From a virus, in IMG/VR virus record IMGVR_UViG_3300048691_000103, positions 1-29,111 of that record: a stretch of 29,111 nt of DNA. One strand, given 5' to 3'. Below are positions 6,767-14,720 of this stretch, in pieces (within the stretch, counting starts at the first letter, position 1; the number at the start of each line of letters is the position of its first letter). The notes beneath the pieces are model-generated. The model had not been told where the DNA came from and made no database searches. It was given only the letters and a program-made list of their open reading frames with translations. The position numbers and the translations under genes were made by a program.

Positions 6767-7623
6767 TTTTGATAGTGGTTGAATGTATTTGAGATGATGC
6801 TTAGATTGTGGTCGATAATACTAGTATCTTTATTGGTGTGTGTTTGGAAGTTGACTTCTGGCACGTACTTCTTCTCAACTGGTGCCCACGATTCGGTGAA
6901 CTGATTATACGGTAAACCACAATGTCCAAGCCACACGGGATTAGAGCTATCAAGAGTGTCGACCAGCCCCATTCCTAGCAGTGCTGGTAATTCTAGACCC
7001 GGATTGAGCAATCCCAACCAGTGAATATGCTTGTGGTAGAATGCCGCAGTGCGCTTAGCGTCTTGTCGAAGCCAATTGCTGATACGGTCTGCTGCCACAA
7101 CACGAACATACGATTTTGGAATATTTGGAATAGCGATTGGATGAGCAAGAATAGACATTCCAATTACGTCGATGTCTGTATTAAATAGTGCCCACTCAAA
7201 ACTACGCAACCAACCATCCCAGTCACCTGGAGCACTTTGGGGTACATAAAATGTCTTAAATCCCGCAGCGCGAAATACTGGAATATATTTTTTCGCAGCG
7301 TCAATTGTAATATTAGCACTTTGCCCAGGATAGTCCGGCAATACCAAGATGTCAGCTCTCACATCTCGGCCGATTTGAATTAGACGGTCGGGATTGTATG
7401 GGATTCCCAATTCGAATGCTCCATTATCTGCGATATATGTTTCATTTGGTAATTTAGAATTCTTGTAGAATTCTACATATTCGGGATCGTAGTATACAGA
7501 CTGAGGATCAATCAGGTGAGCCAACAACAAGTGGAAATCTGACTTGTTGTGGCGAGCATACTTCGACAGATATGCTGTCGGTGCGATTGTGCAGAATTGA
7601 GGATTATGTTTCATGTTTAGCAT
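6763..7623 (-). CDS. DpdA-like 7-deazaguanine DNA transglycosylase (TGT-fold)
   Basis: The 286-aa protein matches the phage branch of tRNA-guanine-transglycosylase-like DpdA proteins. Visible marks are YIADNGAFELG (Asp66, general acid/base region), DILVLPDYPG (Asp97), HIHWLGLLNPG and VDTLDSSNPVWLG (a TGT nucleophile-type segment). The cysteine-rich zinc site of tRNA TGTs is absent, as in DNA-acting relatives. DpdA enzymes exchange guanine in DNA for preQ0 or another 7-deazaguanine, which shields phage DNA from restriction. folE and queD in the same window support a DNA-modification role. The start is ATG 7623 or ATG 7614; both overlap the upstream gene slightly. Confidence 0.75.
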   Translation of the reverse strand: MLNMKHNPQFCTIAPTAYLSKYARHNKSDFHLLLAHLIDPQSVYYDPEYVEFYKNSKLPNETYIADNGAFELGIPYNPDRLIQIGRDVRADILVLPDYPGQSANITIDAAKKYIPVFRAAGFKTFYVPQSAPGDWDGWLRSFEWALFNTDIDVIGMSILAHPIAIPNIPKSYVRVVAADRISNWLRQDAKRTAAFYHKHIHWLGLLNPGLELPALLGMGLVDTLDSSNPVWLGHCGLPYNQFTESWAPVEKKYVPEVNFQTHTNKDTSIIDHNLSIISNTFNHYQK

Positions 7624-7837
7624 CAGGGGTAATTAACTTCTTAGCAATTGCTGCCATCTTGGTGACCGTCGTGGTATCAAACAGGCCCGGAAACATGACA
7701 ACTCCATCAACCACTATACACTTAGTCTGTTTTGTGTTTCTCAGGTTGATCAAAAATAATTCTACATCACACTCTGGAAGTTGATATTGGATTTTTTTCC
7801 GAAGTGTTGCGAACTCGATTACTGTACGTGATTGCAT
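7604..7837 (-). CDS. Hypothetical protein, 77 aa
   Basis: The gene begins with ATG directly after the TAA of the gene at 7838, and its end overlaps the DpdA-like start. The protein mixes a basic amphipathic N-terminal helix (FATLRKKIQYQL) with beta-strand-like KCIVVDGVVMFPGLF and an alanine-rich helix. No family is recognised. Tight coupling to the DpdA-like gene makes it a candidate partner or regulator of it, but this is inference only. Confidence 0.65.
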   Translation of the reverse strand: MQSRTVIEFATLRKKIQYQLPECDVELFLINLRNTKQTKCIVVDGVVMFPGLFDTTTVTKMAAIAKKLITPDAKHET

Positions 7838-8218
7838 TTATACCTTGCGTCCCATTGTTGAAAAATCATTACGATCGGTAATTACCTGATAAGCTCCTTT
7901 ATTACAAATTGGAGCTATCGTTACTACTGAGGTGAGTTGTTTGCTGTGAATTGGTTTGGTACCGTTCCCTACCTGTGAACCAAAAGACTTGATTTTGGTT
8001 GTGCTTGATTCTCTCGGTGGTGATGAAAAGAGTACTCCAATCAAAGGCAGTGTAAGGTTAGTTAGTGGCTTTTTAGGAGCGTGGGTTGCAGTAATTTTAT
8101 CCCACGAAGTTTGTAACTCTCGCTGAGCTTTAGTTAGTTTCTTTGGGCGGGGTGATGTAGATTTGATCATGGTAGTGCGTGTACCATACACCAGTATCAT
8201 ACCTGGTTTCAACCTCAC
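7838..8218 (-). CDS. Conserved-type hypothetical protein, up to 126 aa
   Basis: The frame opens with GTG at 8218, overlapping the preceding stop as GTGA. ATG codons at 8200 and 8170 are alternative starts. The segment from the ATG at 8170 (IKSTSPRPKKLTKAQRELQ) is strongly basic and resembles a short hypothetical protein that I have seen in many tailed phages. That makes 8170 a serious candidate start, although no clear RBS precedes it. The rest is Ser/Thr/Pro-rich and probably disordered, with hydrophobic VVTIAPICNKGAYQVI near the end. Function unknown. Confidence 0.65.
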   Translation of the reverse strand: MRLKPGMILVYGTRTTMIKSTSPRPKKLTKAQRELQTSWDKITATHAPKKPLTNLTLPLIGVLFSSPPRESSTTKIKSFGSQVGNGTKPIHSKQLTSVVTIAPICNKGAYQVITDRNDFSTMGRKV

Positions 8219-8535
8219 CAGGTATTGACTGTAGTCGGAGTATTGAGTGCTGCTTGTTGCTCGATCAACTTTTTCTTTTCGGCGATTTCACTTGCTCTAT
8301 CGAAGGCCGACGAATCTAGCATCTTCAGCGTACCGATCGCACGAAGTCTTGTCATACCACCAAGTACCGGATTAGTCGATAAACAATCTGCTAACAGCAA
8401 CTCATATAGTTTGATGCGCTGGCCAATTTGTATCTGAGTTATCTGTTCGGGGGGTAGCGCGTATAATGCGATGACTAGTTTGTACCACGCAAAAAATGTT
8501 GCTGGAGATAGAATCAGCTTAGTCTGATAGACCAT
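8215..8535 (-). CDS. Hypothetical protein, 106 aa
   Basis: The protein is helix-rich, with a hydrophobic N-terminal half (FFAWYKLVIALYALPPEQI), a middle segment KLYELLLADCL, and a Lys/Glu/Ala-rich helix (ASEIAEKKKLIEQQAAL) near the C-terminus. It overlaps the upstream gene by 17 bases and the downstream gene by four, so it belongs to the 8926-7604 chain. No family is recognised. Cotranscription below a late-promoter-like motif at 8966-8973 hints at a virion or assembly role. Confidence 0.65.
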   Translation of the reverse strand: MVYQTKLILSPATFFAWYKLVIALYALPPEQITQIQIGQRIKLYELLLADCLSTNPVLGGMTRLRAIGTLKMLDSSAFDRASEIAEKKKLIEQQAALNTPTTVNTW

Positions 8536-8926
8536 TGATTTTTACAAATGTTAACTTATCACGCGGATCTCCAATGCTCCATACTTCAACTGACTGCTCC
8601 CCATCAACACTCTTCTTGGCTAAATTTTGGATGTCTGTTGCTGCCATAATAGCCGCGTACACAGTGTCGCTTTGTTTAGCCAACAAATTTCGTTTGTATA
8701 TCCAGAGTTCTGTATATCTATTGGCGTCTTCTTTGCGTTTGTACACCAAGTGAGCATCTTTGACTACCCGGATCGTACCTTGGCGGTTCAGGTCTTCTGG
8801 TGAGGGGATTTCTGTGTCGTCAGAGTCACCTTCATTAGATAGTGTAGGCTCTTTCGAGAGTTGAGTTGAAGTGAGCTGCGTAAAAGATACCAGTTCTGCC
8901 TCGTGTAGGATTTGTTTGATACGCAT
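8519..8926 (-). CDS. Hypothetical protein, 135 aa
   Basis: The protein starts MRIKQILHEAELVSF, followed by an acidic, Ser/Thr-rich linker (about 20-50), then a folded-looking domain with RYTELWIYKRNL, and ends with DPRDKLTFVKINGL. It is the first gene of the leftward chain 8926-7604, and the 110-bp divergent gap before the plus-strand gene carries a late-type motif. The family is not recognised. Confidence 0.65.
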   Translation of the reverse strand: MRIKQILHEAELVSFTQLTSTQLSKEPTLSNEGDSDDTEIPSPEDLNRQGTIRVVKDAHLVYKRKEDANRYTELWIYKRNLLAKQSDTVYAAIMAATDIQNLAKKSVDGEQSVEVWSIGDPRDKLTFVKINGLSD

Positions 8927-8965
8927 GAGTAGGATCTACAGTAAAATATTTGTAATTTTATGGTC

Positions 8966-8973
8966 TATTTACG
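8966..8973 (-). promoter_or_regulatory. Candidate T4-like late promoter element (CGTAAATA)
   Basis: The octamer reads CGTAAATA on the minus strand, 40 bases before the ATG at 8926. It shares TAAATA with the T4 late -10 consensus TATAAATA, but the first two positions differ and the spacing is the longest of the set, so this is the weakest annotated case. The remainder of the 8927-9036 gap shows no other signal I trust. Confidence 0.35.
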
Positions 8974-9036
8974 CTGTAGTACAGTAGCTACACAACTAAG
9001 TACAACCATACTCATACCACAACAGCATTCAAAATA

Positions 9037-9369
9037 GTGAAAACCGAGCAAACGCTAATTCGTAACGGAAAGACATATACATTCTTCCCTGACATTTTGA
9101 TAGATGACCATGTCAAGGGCTTTTTGGTGGATATATCCAATTCTGTCATACTAAAGATCATATCAGAGCTGTGGGTAAACTACAACCGAACTTGCGTGAG
9201 TGATGCTGCTAATCCACACTACTTCAGTATATCAATTGCTGAAGTAGTGTCAGATGGTGATAATCAAAAATTATTTGAGTATTACGTAGCGCTGCCAACT
9301 AACCAGGTCATAACAAGTGGTGAGCCACTTGTGTCATTTTGCTCTATTGTTAAAAAACACCGCATGTAA
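9037..9369 (+). CDS. Hypothetical protein, 110 aa, isolated plus-strand gene
   Basis: This is one of only two plus-strand genes. It starts at GTG 9037; no ATG or strong ribosome binding site lies near. The protein begins MKTEQTLIRNGKTYTFFPDI and alternates strands with amphipathic helices (SNSVILKIISELWVNYN). It is not recognised. Its last 36 bases overlap, tail to tail, the 3' end of the minus-strand gene at 9334-9663. The even amino-acid composition across the full length supports real coding. A phage regulatory or small virion protein are both possible. Confidence 0.55.
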   Translation: MKTEQTLIRNGKTYTFFPDILIDDHVKGFLVDISNSVILKIISELWVNYNRTCVSDAANPHYFSISIAEVVSDGDNQKLFEYYVALPTNQVITSGEPLVSFCSIVKKHRM

Positions 9370-9663
9370 TCTCGATGGGGACTCTGAGATTTTTTGAGAG
9401 AGTAAGCTGTTACCCAATTCAGTAAATTCGGGTGGGTCATCTGCAGTAACAATCCCTTGCTCTACACACATTGTTTCAAAGTTGCTGCTCAATGATAATT
9501 CGTGTGCCGTGGCGTCTACGGTCAATAGACCAGCTCGTGCAAATGTGTCCGTAAACGCTTGAGTCTTACGATTCAACATCGCCGAACTATACCCATCACC
9601 CGACGAGTCTCTGGATGCCCAGAGTTGGGCCAAGAGAACCTTCTGGAGATTGGATAGTGTCAT
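9334..9663 (-). CDS. Hypothetical protein, 109 aa
   Basis: It starts with ATG at 9663 in an ATGA overlap with the upstream gene, so the start is secure. The N-terminus is helical (MTLSNLQKVLLAQLWASRDS), the centre resembles a winged-helix-sized domain (AFTDTFARAGLLTVD), and the end is polar. The C-terminal 12 codons overlap the plus-strand gene. No family is recognised. Confidence 0.65.
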   Translation of the reverse strand: MTLSNLQKVLLAQLWASRDSSGDGYSSAMLNRKTQAFTDTFARAGLLTVDATAHELSLSSNFETMCVEQGIVTADDPPEFTELGNSLLSQKISESPSRLHAVFFNNRAK

Positions 9664-10034
9664 TTTGACTTTTTGGAGTTGCGAGGTACCAAGTCATCGC
9701 CGACCTTAAATGCTGTAGTATCAGCATCCTGGATAATTTCATATGTCGTGCTGTCTATTGGTGGTGATTTCTTTGGGACTTTTTTGTCAAAAAGCGACTT
9801 GAGTGTAGGGACTGGATTACTCGGTTGGGGTAGCTCGTCCAAGAATTTTCCAAAAGTGTCAACACTTTCTGTTACGGCTAGTTGTTGTTGATACTCGTCG
9901 ATAATAGGAAACGCTTGTACTACACTGTTGCGTGTATCAGTCGAAATTTGGTCGGCGACATGGCGGTCAAGTGTCACACTGTGGATGGTATTATTAACCA
10001 TCACAATGTATGCGGAAGTAGAGGTAGAAGGCAT
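9660..10034 (-). CDS. Hypothetical protein, 124 aa
   Basis: The protein begins MPSTSTSAYIVMVNNTIHSV and has a proline/serine-rich disordered centre (LPQPSNPVPTLKSLFDKKVPK). The C-terminus is basic (NSKKSK). A late-promoter-like octamer ends 26 bases before its ATG, which overlaps the end of the lysis-cluster gene. It may therefore be expressed late, perhaps as a virion component. Function unknown. Confidence 0.65.
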   Translation of the reverse strand: MPSTSTSAYIVMVNNTIHSVTLDRHVADQISTDTRNSVVQAFPIIDEYQQQLAVTESVDTFGKFLDELPQPSNPVPTLKSLFDKKVPKKSPPIDSTTYEIIQDADTTAFKVGDDLVPRNSKKSK

Positions 10035-10059
10035 ATATGTATATGTGAATGTATTGTAC

Positions 10060-10067
10060 TATTTAGA
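10060..10067 (-). promoter_or_regulatory. Candidate T4-like late promoter element (TCTAAATA)
   Basis: The octamer differs from the T4 late consensus TATAAATA at one position. It lies 26 bases before the ATG at 10034 and overlaps the stop codon of the 105-aa gene. Confidence 0.45.
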
Positions 10068-10380
10068 GGTAAAGCTCCCACGACTTGTGGAGAATACCTG
10101 TTCCTGTCTTTGAAATTTTATATGAGGCTTTCTTCACCAATTGATCAACCAAATACTGTGTCTCAGCTATCGTTTTCTTGTCTTCGGCGGTAAATGTTAG
10201 TACTTTTCGCTGATATGGAGGCAGTTTGATAATTTCTTCAAACTTTTTATTGCTTGGTATAGCAATTGCGAGTTTATTTTTAGTATTGAATGCTAACATA
10301 CCAACAGCAAATCCAGCAGCCATCTGGAGCAGGGTTCCTGATAGTGAGGAGGCTTCTTGAAGTACTGTGTCTAATTTCAT
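10063..10380 (-). CDS. Hypothetical protein of the spanin operon, 105 aa
   Basis: It starts in an ATGA overlap with the Rz1-like stop, so it is cotranslated with the spanin genes. Residues about 15-33 (LLQMAAGFAVGMLAFN) are hydrophobic and could form a weak membrane segment or a buried helix. The remainder is charged (KKFEEIIKLPPYQRKVLTF) and helix-rich. The position suggests a link to lysis or late functions. It does not look like a classical holin, because only one short hydrophobic stretch is present. Family not recognised. Confidence 0.7.
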   Translation of the reverse strand: MKLDTVLQEASSLSGTLLQMAAGFAVGMLAFNTKNKLAIAIPSNKKFEEIIKLPPYQRKVLTFTAEDKKTIAETQYLVDQLVKKASYKISKTGTGILHKSWELYL

Positions 10381-10670
10381 TTTGGGGCTACTCGTGATGC
10401 ATTTACCCCACCTAACAGAACTTCTAGTTGATTTGCGTATGTTTGCAGTTGAAGTATCGTGATCTGATACGCACGCACAACTACCTCAGGAGGCGTATCA
10501 GGCGCAAGTGTTGTAAGTTCAAGTGTTGGTCTAGGTGGGACTTCGATTACAGGCTGTGGTATTACTACTGGAATGTCCACAGTCTGTGTCTCGACTCGAA
10601 CCAATCCACCAGTGGTGCTACATCCGAGTAGTAGCGATACTAGTAGTGTGCTTACAATTATTTTGACCAT
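10377..10670 (-). CDS. Outer-membrane spanin lipoprotein (Rz1-like o-spanin)
   Basis: The N-terminus is a lipoprotein signal peptide with lipobox LLLGC (Cys17), followed by a proline-rich stretch (IPVVIPQPVIEVPPRPTLEL), as in Rz1. The mature protein would be anchored in the outer membrane and would span the periplasm with the Rz-like partner to fuse the two membranes at the last step of lysis. At 97 aa it is larger than lambda Rz1 (60 aa), with a short C-terminal coiled-coil-like helix (ITILQLQTYANQLEVLL). It overlaps the i-spanin gene by 13 bases in another frame, the usual partially overlapping layout. It implies a Gram-negative host. Confidence 0.82.
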   Translation of the reverse strand: MVKIIVSTLLVSLLLGCSTTGGLVRVETQTVDIPVVIPQPVIEVPPRPTLELTTLAPDTPPEVVVRAYQITILQLQTYANQLEVLLGGVNASRVAPK

Positions 10671-11086
10671 TTGAGCGCTTCTTTATCTTTAAGAGCTTCC
10701 AGAGCCTGCGTACACGTCTGGGGCTGAGTTGGTTGTGCTCTCAGAGCGGCTATGGTTCGTTCTGATGCTGCGAAGCGCTCCCGAGCGATTGACTCAGCGC
10801 TATTAATTTTAGTCTGTTGATCTTTTGTAGCCTTACTCAATTTTTCAATTGCAGTATTTTGGATAGCCAGTGATGTTTTGAATTGAGTAGCTTGAGTAGC
10901 ATTTAGCTCTTGAGCTACGGTGAGTTCTGTCGCTTGTTGATGCAACTTCACTTCAAGTGAATCAATCTCTCTGTGCGCGATTTTTAGCGCTGTGTACATA
11001 CCAAAGATGACCGCTGAGACTGCGAGTGCAGCCCAGACAGCCATTGGTACTCGTTTAAGAGCAGCTAGTATTAGGGTAATAGTCAT
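10658..11086 (-). CDS. Inner-membrane spanin (Rz-like i-spanin)
   Basis: The 142-aa protein has one N-terminal transmembrane helix (about residues 14-34) followed by a long coiled-coil region rich in Ala, Gln, Lys and Glu, then a conserved-type ending with a cysteine (QTCTQALEALKD). This is the architecture of Rz-type i-spanins, which sit in the inner membrane and pair with the outer-membrane lipoprotein. A late-promoter-like GATAAATA ends 28 bases upstream. No endolysin or holin is in the window, so those must be elsewhere in the genome. Confidence 0.82.
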   Translation of the reverse strand: MTITLILAALKRVPMAVWAALAVSAVIFGMYTALKIAHREIDSLEVKLHQQATELTVAQELNATQATQFKTSLAIQNTAIEKLSKATKDQQTKINSAESIARERFAASERTIAALRAQPTQPQTCTQALEALKDKEALKWSK

Positions 11087-11113
11087 TCCTGAAGTCCACG
11101 AAGGTTGTGGTAC

Positions 11114-11121
11114 TATTTATC
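11114..11121 (-). promoter_or_regulatory. Candidate T4-like late promoter (GATAAATA)
   Basis: The octamer matches seven of eight positions of TATAAATA and lies in the 45-bp gap between polymerase and spanins, 28 bases before the i-spanin ATG. Late control fits lysis genes. Confidence 0.6.
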
Positions 11122-11131
11122 CCTACATTGT

Positions 11132-14100
11132 TCAGAAAGAAAATTCTGATTCGTAGGCCTTACTCTGGCGAGTCGGTACTTGTCTGGGAATTGAATCAAA
11201 CATATTATGCAACATATTATCGACCAACATTCCGACGTGGCGTTGGCGATCGATTCTATCAACAAATTCGTCTTTGAACCACTGAGGAATCAGCTCCTCG
11301 TCTGTTGGAACAGCAATCGCCTTAAACATGCGGCCGGCGTGTTCCATATCATACTTCAACTTGAAAATCTTAATTTTCATGCCACTCGAAATTAATAGCG
11401 ATTCAGTGTCGCTGGCGGCTTGTCTAAAATCATTATATAGAATCGATGCTGATACGTGGCCAGGCAGTCGGGTGGTCGGGAAGTCTCGGAACGTGGCTGT
11501 GTACTGTTCAATTCCTTTGATACCTTTTGGAAGGCCGAGATCCATCAGATCAATTTCGTCGATCATCTCATCTCGATACTCCATAATAAAATCATCGAGT
11601 TCAGTATCCGAAGCACCAGTCAGCATTTTGTGGCACGTAGATCGCAGGAATGCCTTGACAGGGCGGGGTGTAGTAGTCTTGCGCATGTCGACCCCCATAG
11701 CCTTCAATTCATCCTTAGCCTTACCTTCTTTGTCGATCACATGGATGACATATCGCTTCTTCTGAATGAAGAACCCTCTGTCTGCGACCAATTCTCTTCC
11801 TGATGATAGCAGGGTATCGAAACCAGGTGTGCATAAGAATGCAGTACGACAGAACTCAGGTAGAGAAGCGTTTAATTCATCACCAATAGCATCCGCAAGT
11901 TTGATAATTTGTTTACTTGATAGTGCGCGGTCGCCTATGAGTGGCTTTAGGGTAACATAACCTGAATCAGTATCCCCGGCTAGTAAACATGGGGATGCTA
12001 TTTCACCTCGTAGGGCACGAGGATCTTCATCATCAACAATCGGATCAATGTTGTAATTACCATCAATAATCTCACACAATTTCCGACACTGATGCCTAAG
12101 CAGGGCACGGCCGGTAGCAGTAATACTCTGTCCCATTCGCTTATCATAATATCGGAAGTTTTGATTCAGTAGTGCACCATAAAATGAATTTAATTTTATC
12201 TTCAGGATGTAAGACTGCATTTCATTATATACCGCAGAATACTGCGCATCAGCCAGTAACTTTGACAACTCATCTACACGCGATTTGCTGATATTGCCGC
12301 CAGCTAGTTCTGCACTGATCATCACTATATCACCAAGCGCAGTTGAGTGTAGCTTTTGGTGTTGTTTTCTAGATGTGTACCATCCCGACAACAGTGCAGG
12401 GATGATACCGTGCATACTTTGATCAAATACAGTCCCGTATGATGATATGCTCCACTTATTAGCAACAAACAGTGACTTCCAACCAGTCATTGTCTTAGTC
12501 TCAACTGAACCATCACGCTCCCATCTGAATGTCAACTCGTCGTCAATATTCTCATCGAAGCATCTCCATGCATCCCCATTACTAACAAACTGTCCTTGAA
12601 TTGTTTCAGGACTAACATTCAGCAGCCGTGCACATGTTGGATACAGGGAGCTAAAATCGAAACATACGATCCACTCCTGCATTCCTGTTTGTGGAACCAA
12701 CACATATGCGCCGGTTGCTTGGCCTTGTTCATCTAACTGCTTCGTATCAGGCACGCGCATTCCAAGCTCATACCAACAGTAGTTGTTCACTGACATCTCT
12801 GCAGCCCGAACAGTACCAACAATATTCTTGAAGTGACATGTAGACTGGTGGATAAACGCATTTGCTTGAGCAATGAATTTATACTTCTTATCTAACTCTC
12901 GAAGAATTTCTGTGTCGCGGCAATTATAACGCACGAACTTACTGAAGTTATTGTTATACAGATGATGTAAGGTACCTTCGTATTCAAGCTTCTTGAACCG
13001 CTCACCCAAGTGGTCTTGTGAAACAGTTTCCAAGTTCCATGAGTCTCGATCCTCTACAGTGAACTTCTTGAATAACTCCATGTAGTCGAGCGTAACGCGG
13101 CCATCAAACTGAACAAACAATTGCTCCTGAAAAAATACTTCCTTTGTCTGGAACCAAGGTGGTTTACCTTTAGGGAACGACATCATTTGTAGCCACTCCT
13201 TGCCTAGGACAATTTCAACTCGTTTAGCAAAGTATGGATCATCGAATCGTGAAGAGTTCCAACCGGCCAATAGATCAGATTGCTGAATCTCCTCAACAGA
13301 GCGAGTTAGCAACTCAGTCTCATTCTTACAGAATACAATTTCTACTTTGGATTCAATATCATCAAAAAGACTGTAGTCAAACAGTTCTTCGATGTTGCAT
13401 CCTGTCCAAGACTTCGGAGGAACGGAAAAGATTACGTACTCATCCTTCCATGTGTGGTAGAAGGCGATTGAGTTTAGTGGTGCGTACGGATTGAGTGGTG
13501 AGCTGAACCCGATTGGTCCATCGTATGTGTACAGTGAGTTTTTAATTGCTACCCACTTTTTTACTGGCTCGTCCCACACCTCCATGTCAGGATCGCTCCT
13601 GTATTCTTGAAGATCCCAGACTGCAGCTTCAAATGATTCACCACCCTGTTGTCGGATCTTAATTTTATGATCTGAGTCATACTTCTTGGGGCGGTAGTCA
13701 ACCTCAATGTCGTAGTATGTTGTATTGACGTGGGGTAGCTCACACTTGTAATACAGTGCACTAAGTGCCTTGAGCTCTGGAGGGATGTCACTCTCGAATA
13801 ACTCAAGATCGATGGGCTTGCTGTCGATAAATTTCGAAAACTCTTTTTTGTTATCGAACTCGAGTTCATATAGATCATCACCAAACATTGAGCTATGCTT
13901 TCGGGTGTCGTCGAGTGCCCGAGTGGCCAGACCTAGGAATTTCTTTAGAACAGAATCGGGGGTACCCTCTTCTACACTATCACTAAACTCGGTGTGGTAT
14001 CTATACCAATCACTACACTTGATGAAGCAATTGTACTGCGCTCGTACTGTCTTGATTGTGGGAGCAGGACTATCTGGCGTGCGTCTCTGCTCCCAGATAG

Positions 14101-14137
14101 TGATGTTATCGAAATGGCGGCTGGCGGCAAGGTACAT
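11132..14137 (-). CDS. Family B DNA polymerase, T4 gp43-like
   Basis: This is the replicative polymerase, with 3'-5' proofreading and polymerase domains. Exo I is YYDIEVDY (Asp143, Glu145), Exo II is LLAGWNSSRFDDPYF (about 289-303) and Exo III is YNCRDTEIL (404-412). Motif A is FDFSSLYP (493-500), motif B is KLNSFYG (648-654) with the downstream GQSITATGRALL helix, and motif C is GDTDS (721-725). All catalytic acids are present. At 1001 aa it is about 100 residues longer than T4 or RB69 gp43 (about 900). The ATG at 14137 has only a weak RBS. It follows a terminator, so it is probably transcribed from its own promoter or by read-through. Confidence 0.95.
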   Translation of the reverse strand: MYLAASRHFDNITIWEQRRTPDSPAPTIKTVRAQYNCFIKCSDWYRYHTEFSDSVEEGTPDSVLKKFLGLATRALDDTRKHSSMFGDDLYELEFDNKKEFSKFIDSKPIDLELFESDIPPELKALSALYYKCELPHVNTTYYDIEVDYRPKKYDSDHKIKIRQQGGESFEAAVWDLQEYRSDPDMEVWDEPVKKWVAIKNSLYTYDGPIGFSSPLNPYAPLNSIAFYHTWKDEYVIFSVPPKSWTGCNIEELFDYSLFDDIESKVEIVFCKNETELLTRSVEEIQQSDLLAGWNSSRFDDPYFAKRVEIVLGKEWLQMMSFPKGKPPWFQTKEVFFQEQLFVQFDGRVTLDYMELFKKFTVEDRDSWNLETVSQDHLGERFKKLEYEGTLHHLYNNNFSKFVRYNCRDTEILRELDKKYKFIAQANAFIHQSTCHFKNIVGTVRAAEMSVNNYCWYELGMRVPDTKQLDEQGQATGAYVLVPQTGMQEWIVCFDFSSLYPTCARLLNVSPETIQGQFVSNGDAWRCFDENIDDELTFRWERDGSVETKTMTGWKSLFVANKWSISSYGTVFDQSMHGIIPALLSGWYTSRKQHQKLHSTALGDIVMISAELAGGNISKSRVDELSKLLADAQYSAVYNEMQSYILKIKLNSFYGALLNQNFRYYDKRMGQSITATGRALLRHQCRKLCEIIDGNYNIDPIVDDEDPRALRGEIASPCLLAGDTDSGYVTLKPLIGDRALSSKQIIKLADAIGDELNASLPEFCRTAFLCTPGFDTLLSSGRELVADRGFFIQKKRYVIHVIDKEGKAKDELKAMGVDMRKTTTPRPVKAFLRSTCHKMLTGASDTELDDFIMEYRDEMIDEIDLMDLGLPKGIKGIEQYTATFRDFPTTRLPGHVSASILYNDFRQAASDTESLLISSGMKIKIFKLKYDMEHAGRMFKAIAVPTDEELIPQWFKDEFVDRIDRQRHVGMLVDNMLHNMFDSIPRQVPTRQSKAYESEFSF

Positions 14138-14165
14138 TGAATTTGGTACTGAATTAGAAAATGAA

Positions 14166-14196
14166 AAACCTCACCTAGCATTATCAGGTGAGGTTT
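14166..14196 (-). terminator. Rho-independent terminator after queD
   Basis: An 11-bp perfect stem (166-176 paired with 186-196 of the 14,000s; core CCTCACCT/AGGTGAGG) with a nine-base loop is followed on the minus strand by TTTTTCATTTTC. It lies 20 bases after the queD stop and 29 bases before the polymerase start, so it separates the deazapurine operon from polymerase. Confidence 0.8.
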
Positions 14197-14216
14197 GGGT
14201 GTGGGCTAGGTCGTGA

Positions 14217-14720
14217 TTATTCAGCAAATAGATCCTCATTCCACTCGCGGTGCCCTTCTCGGAGCGCCATGTTGGTTTGAGTTTCACGAATTTCAACTTT
14301 GTAGCACCAGATGCGTTCTGCTTCGGTGGCCCCTAGATAATCGGGGATGTACACACCATTCATGTATTTGTACAACATATCTGCCAATAGCTCACACCCT
14401 ACATGAGGAACAACCGTCAGATCCAACAATCCATCATCATTCATCTGCTGGTAACGCCTGAGATCTGGGTCGTCGGCGGCGATTAGAGTTTTGTGGTCAA
14501 ACTGGTCCTTGAGAATTTGCTTGAGCTCTTTGAACCCAGAGAAGTCGGCTACCCAGTTTCGACGATCGAGAGTATTGGACCCAAAGTAGAATTTAATCGA
14601 TAGACTATACCCATGGTTTTTAGAACAATGGGTATCTGCCCGCCATTGTTTGTAGGCTACTGGAAACTCGTCGATGTATTCTTTAGTGGATGTAAATTTA
14701 TAGGCAACTGGTTGGTACAT
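14217..14720 (-). CDS. queD: QueD-like 6-carboxytetrahydropterin synthase / PTPS-family protein
   Basis: The 167-aa protein has the T-fold of 6-pyruvoyl-tetrahydropterin synthase. QueD makes 6-carboxytetrahydropterin from the FolE product, the second step to preQ0. Visible are HCSKNHGYSLSIKFYF (catalytic Cys region), WVADFSGFKELK, QFDHKTL and the C-terminal VEIRETQTNMA with its glutamate. Two positions that are usually zinc-binding histidines look changed: HGH reads HGY, and the upstream His position reads FPVAYKQW. The start is ATG 14720, with AGAGGA upstream and TAATG coupling to the 54-aa gene; a GTG further upstream lies inside that gene. folE and the DpdA-like gene support a DNA deazaguanine role. 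Confidence 0.8.
   Translation of the reverse strand: MYQPVAYKFTSTKEYIDEFPVAYKQWRADTHCSKNHGYSLSIKFYFGSNTLDRRNWVADFSGFKELKQILKDQFDHKTLIAADDPDLRRYQQMNDDGLLDLTVVPHVGCELLADMLYKYMNGVYIPDYLGATEAERIWCYKVEIRETQTNMALREGHREWNEDLFAE

Noticed and set aside
11328-11803. Plus-strand frames of 115-145 codons opposite DNA polymerase
   Set aside because: They are antisense to the catalytic polymerase gene with Ser/Arg-rich shadow composition.
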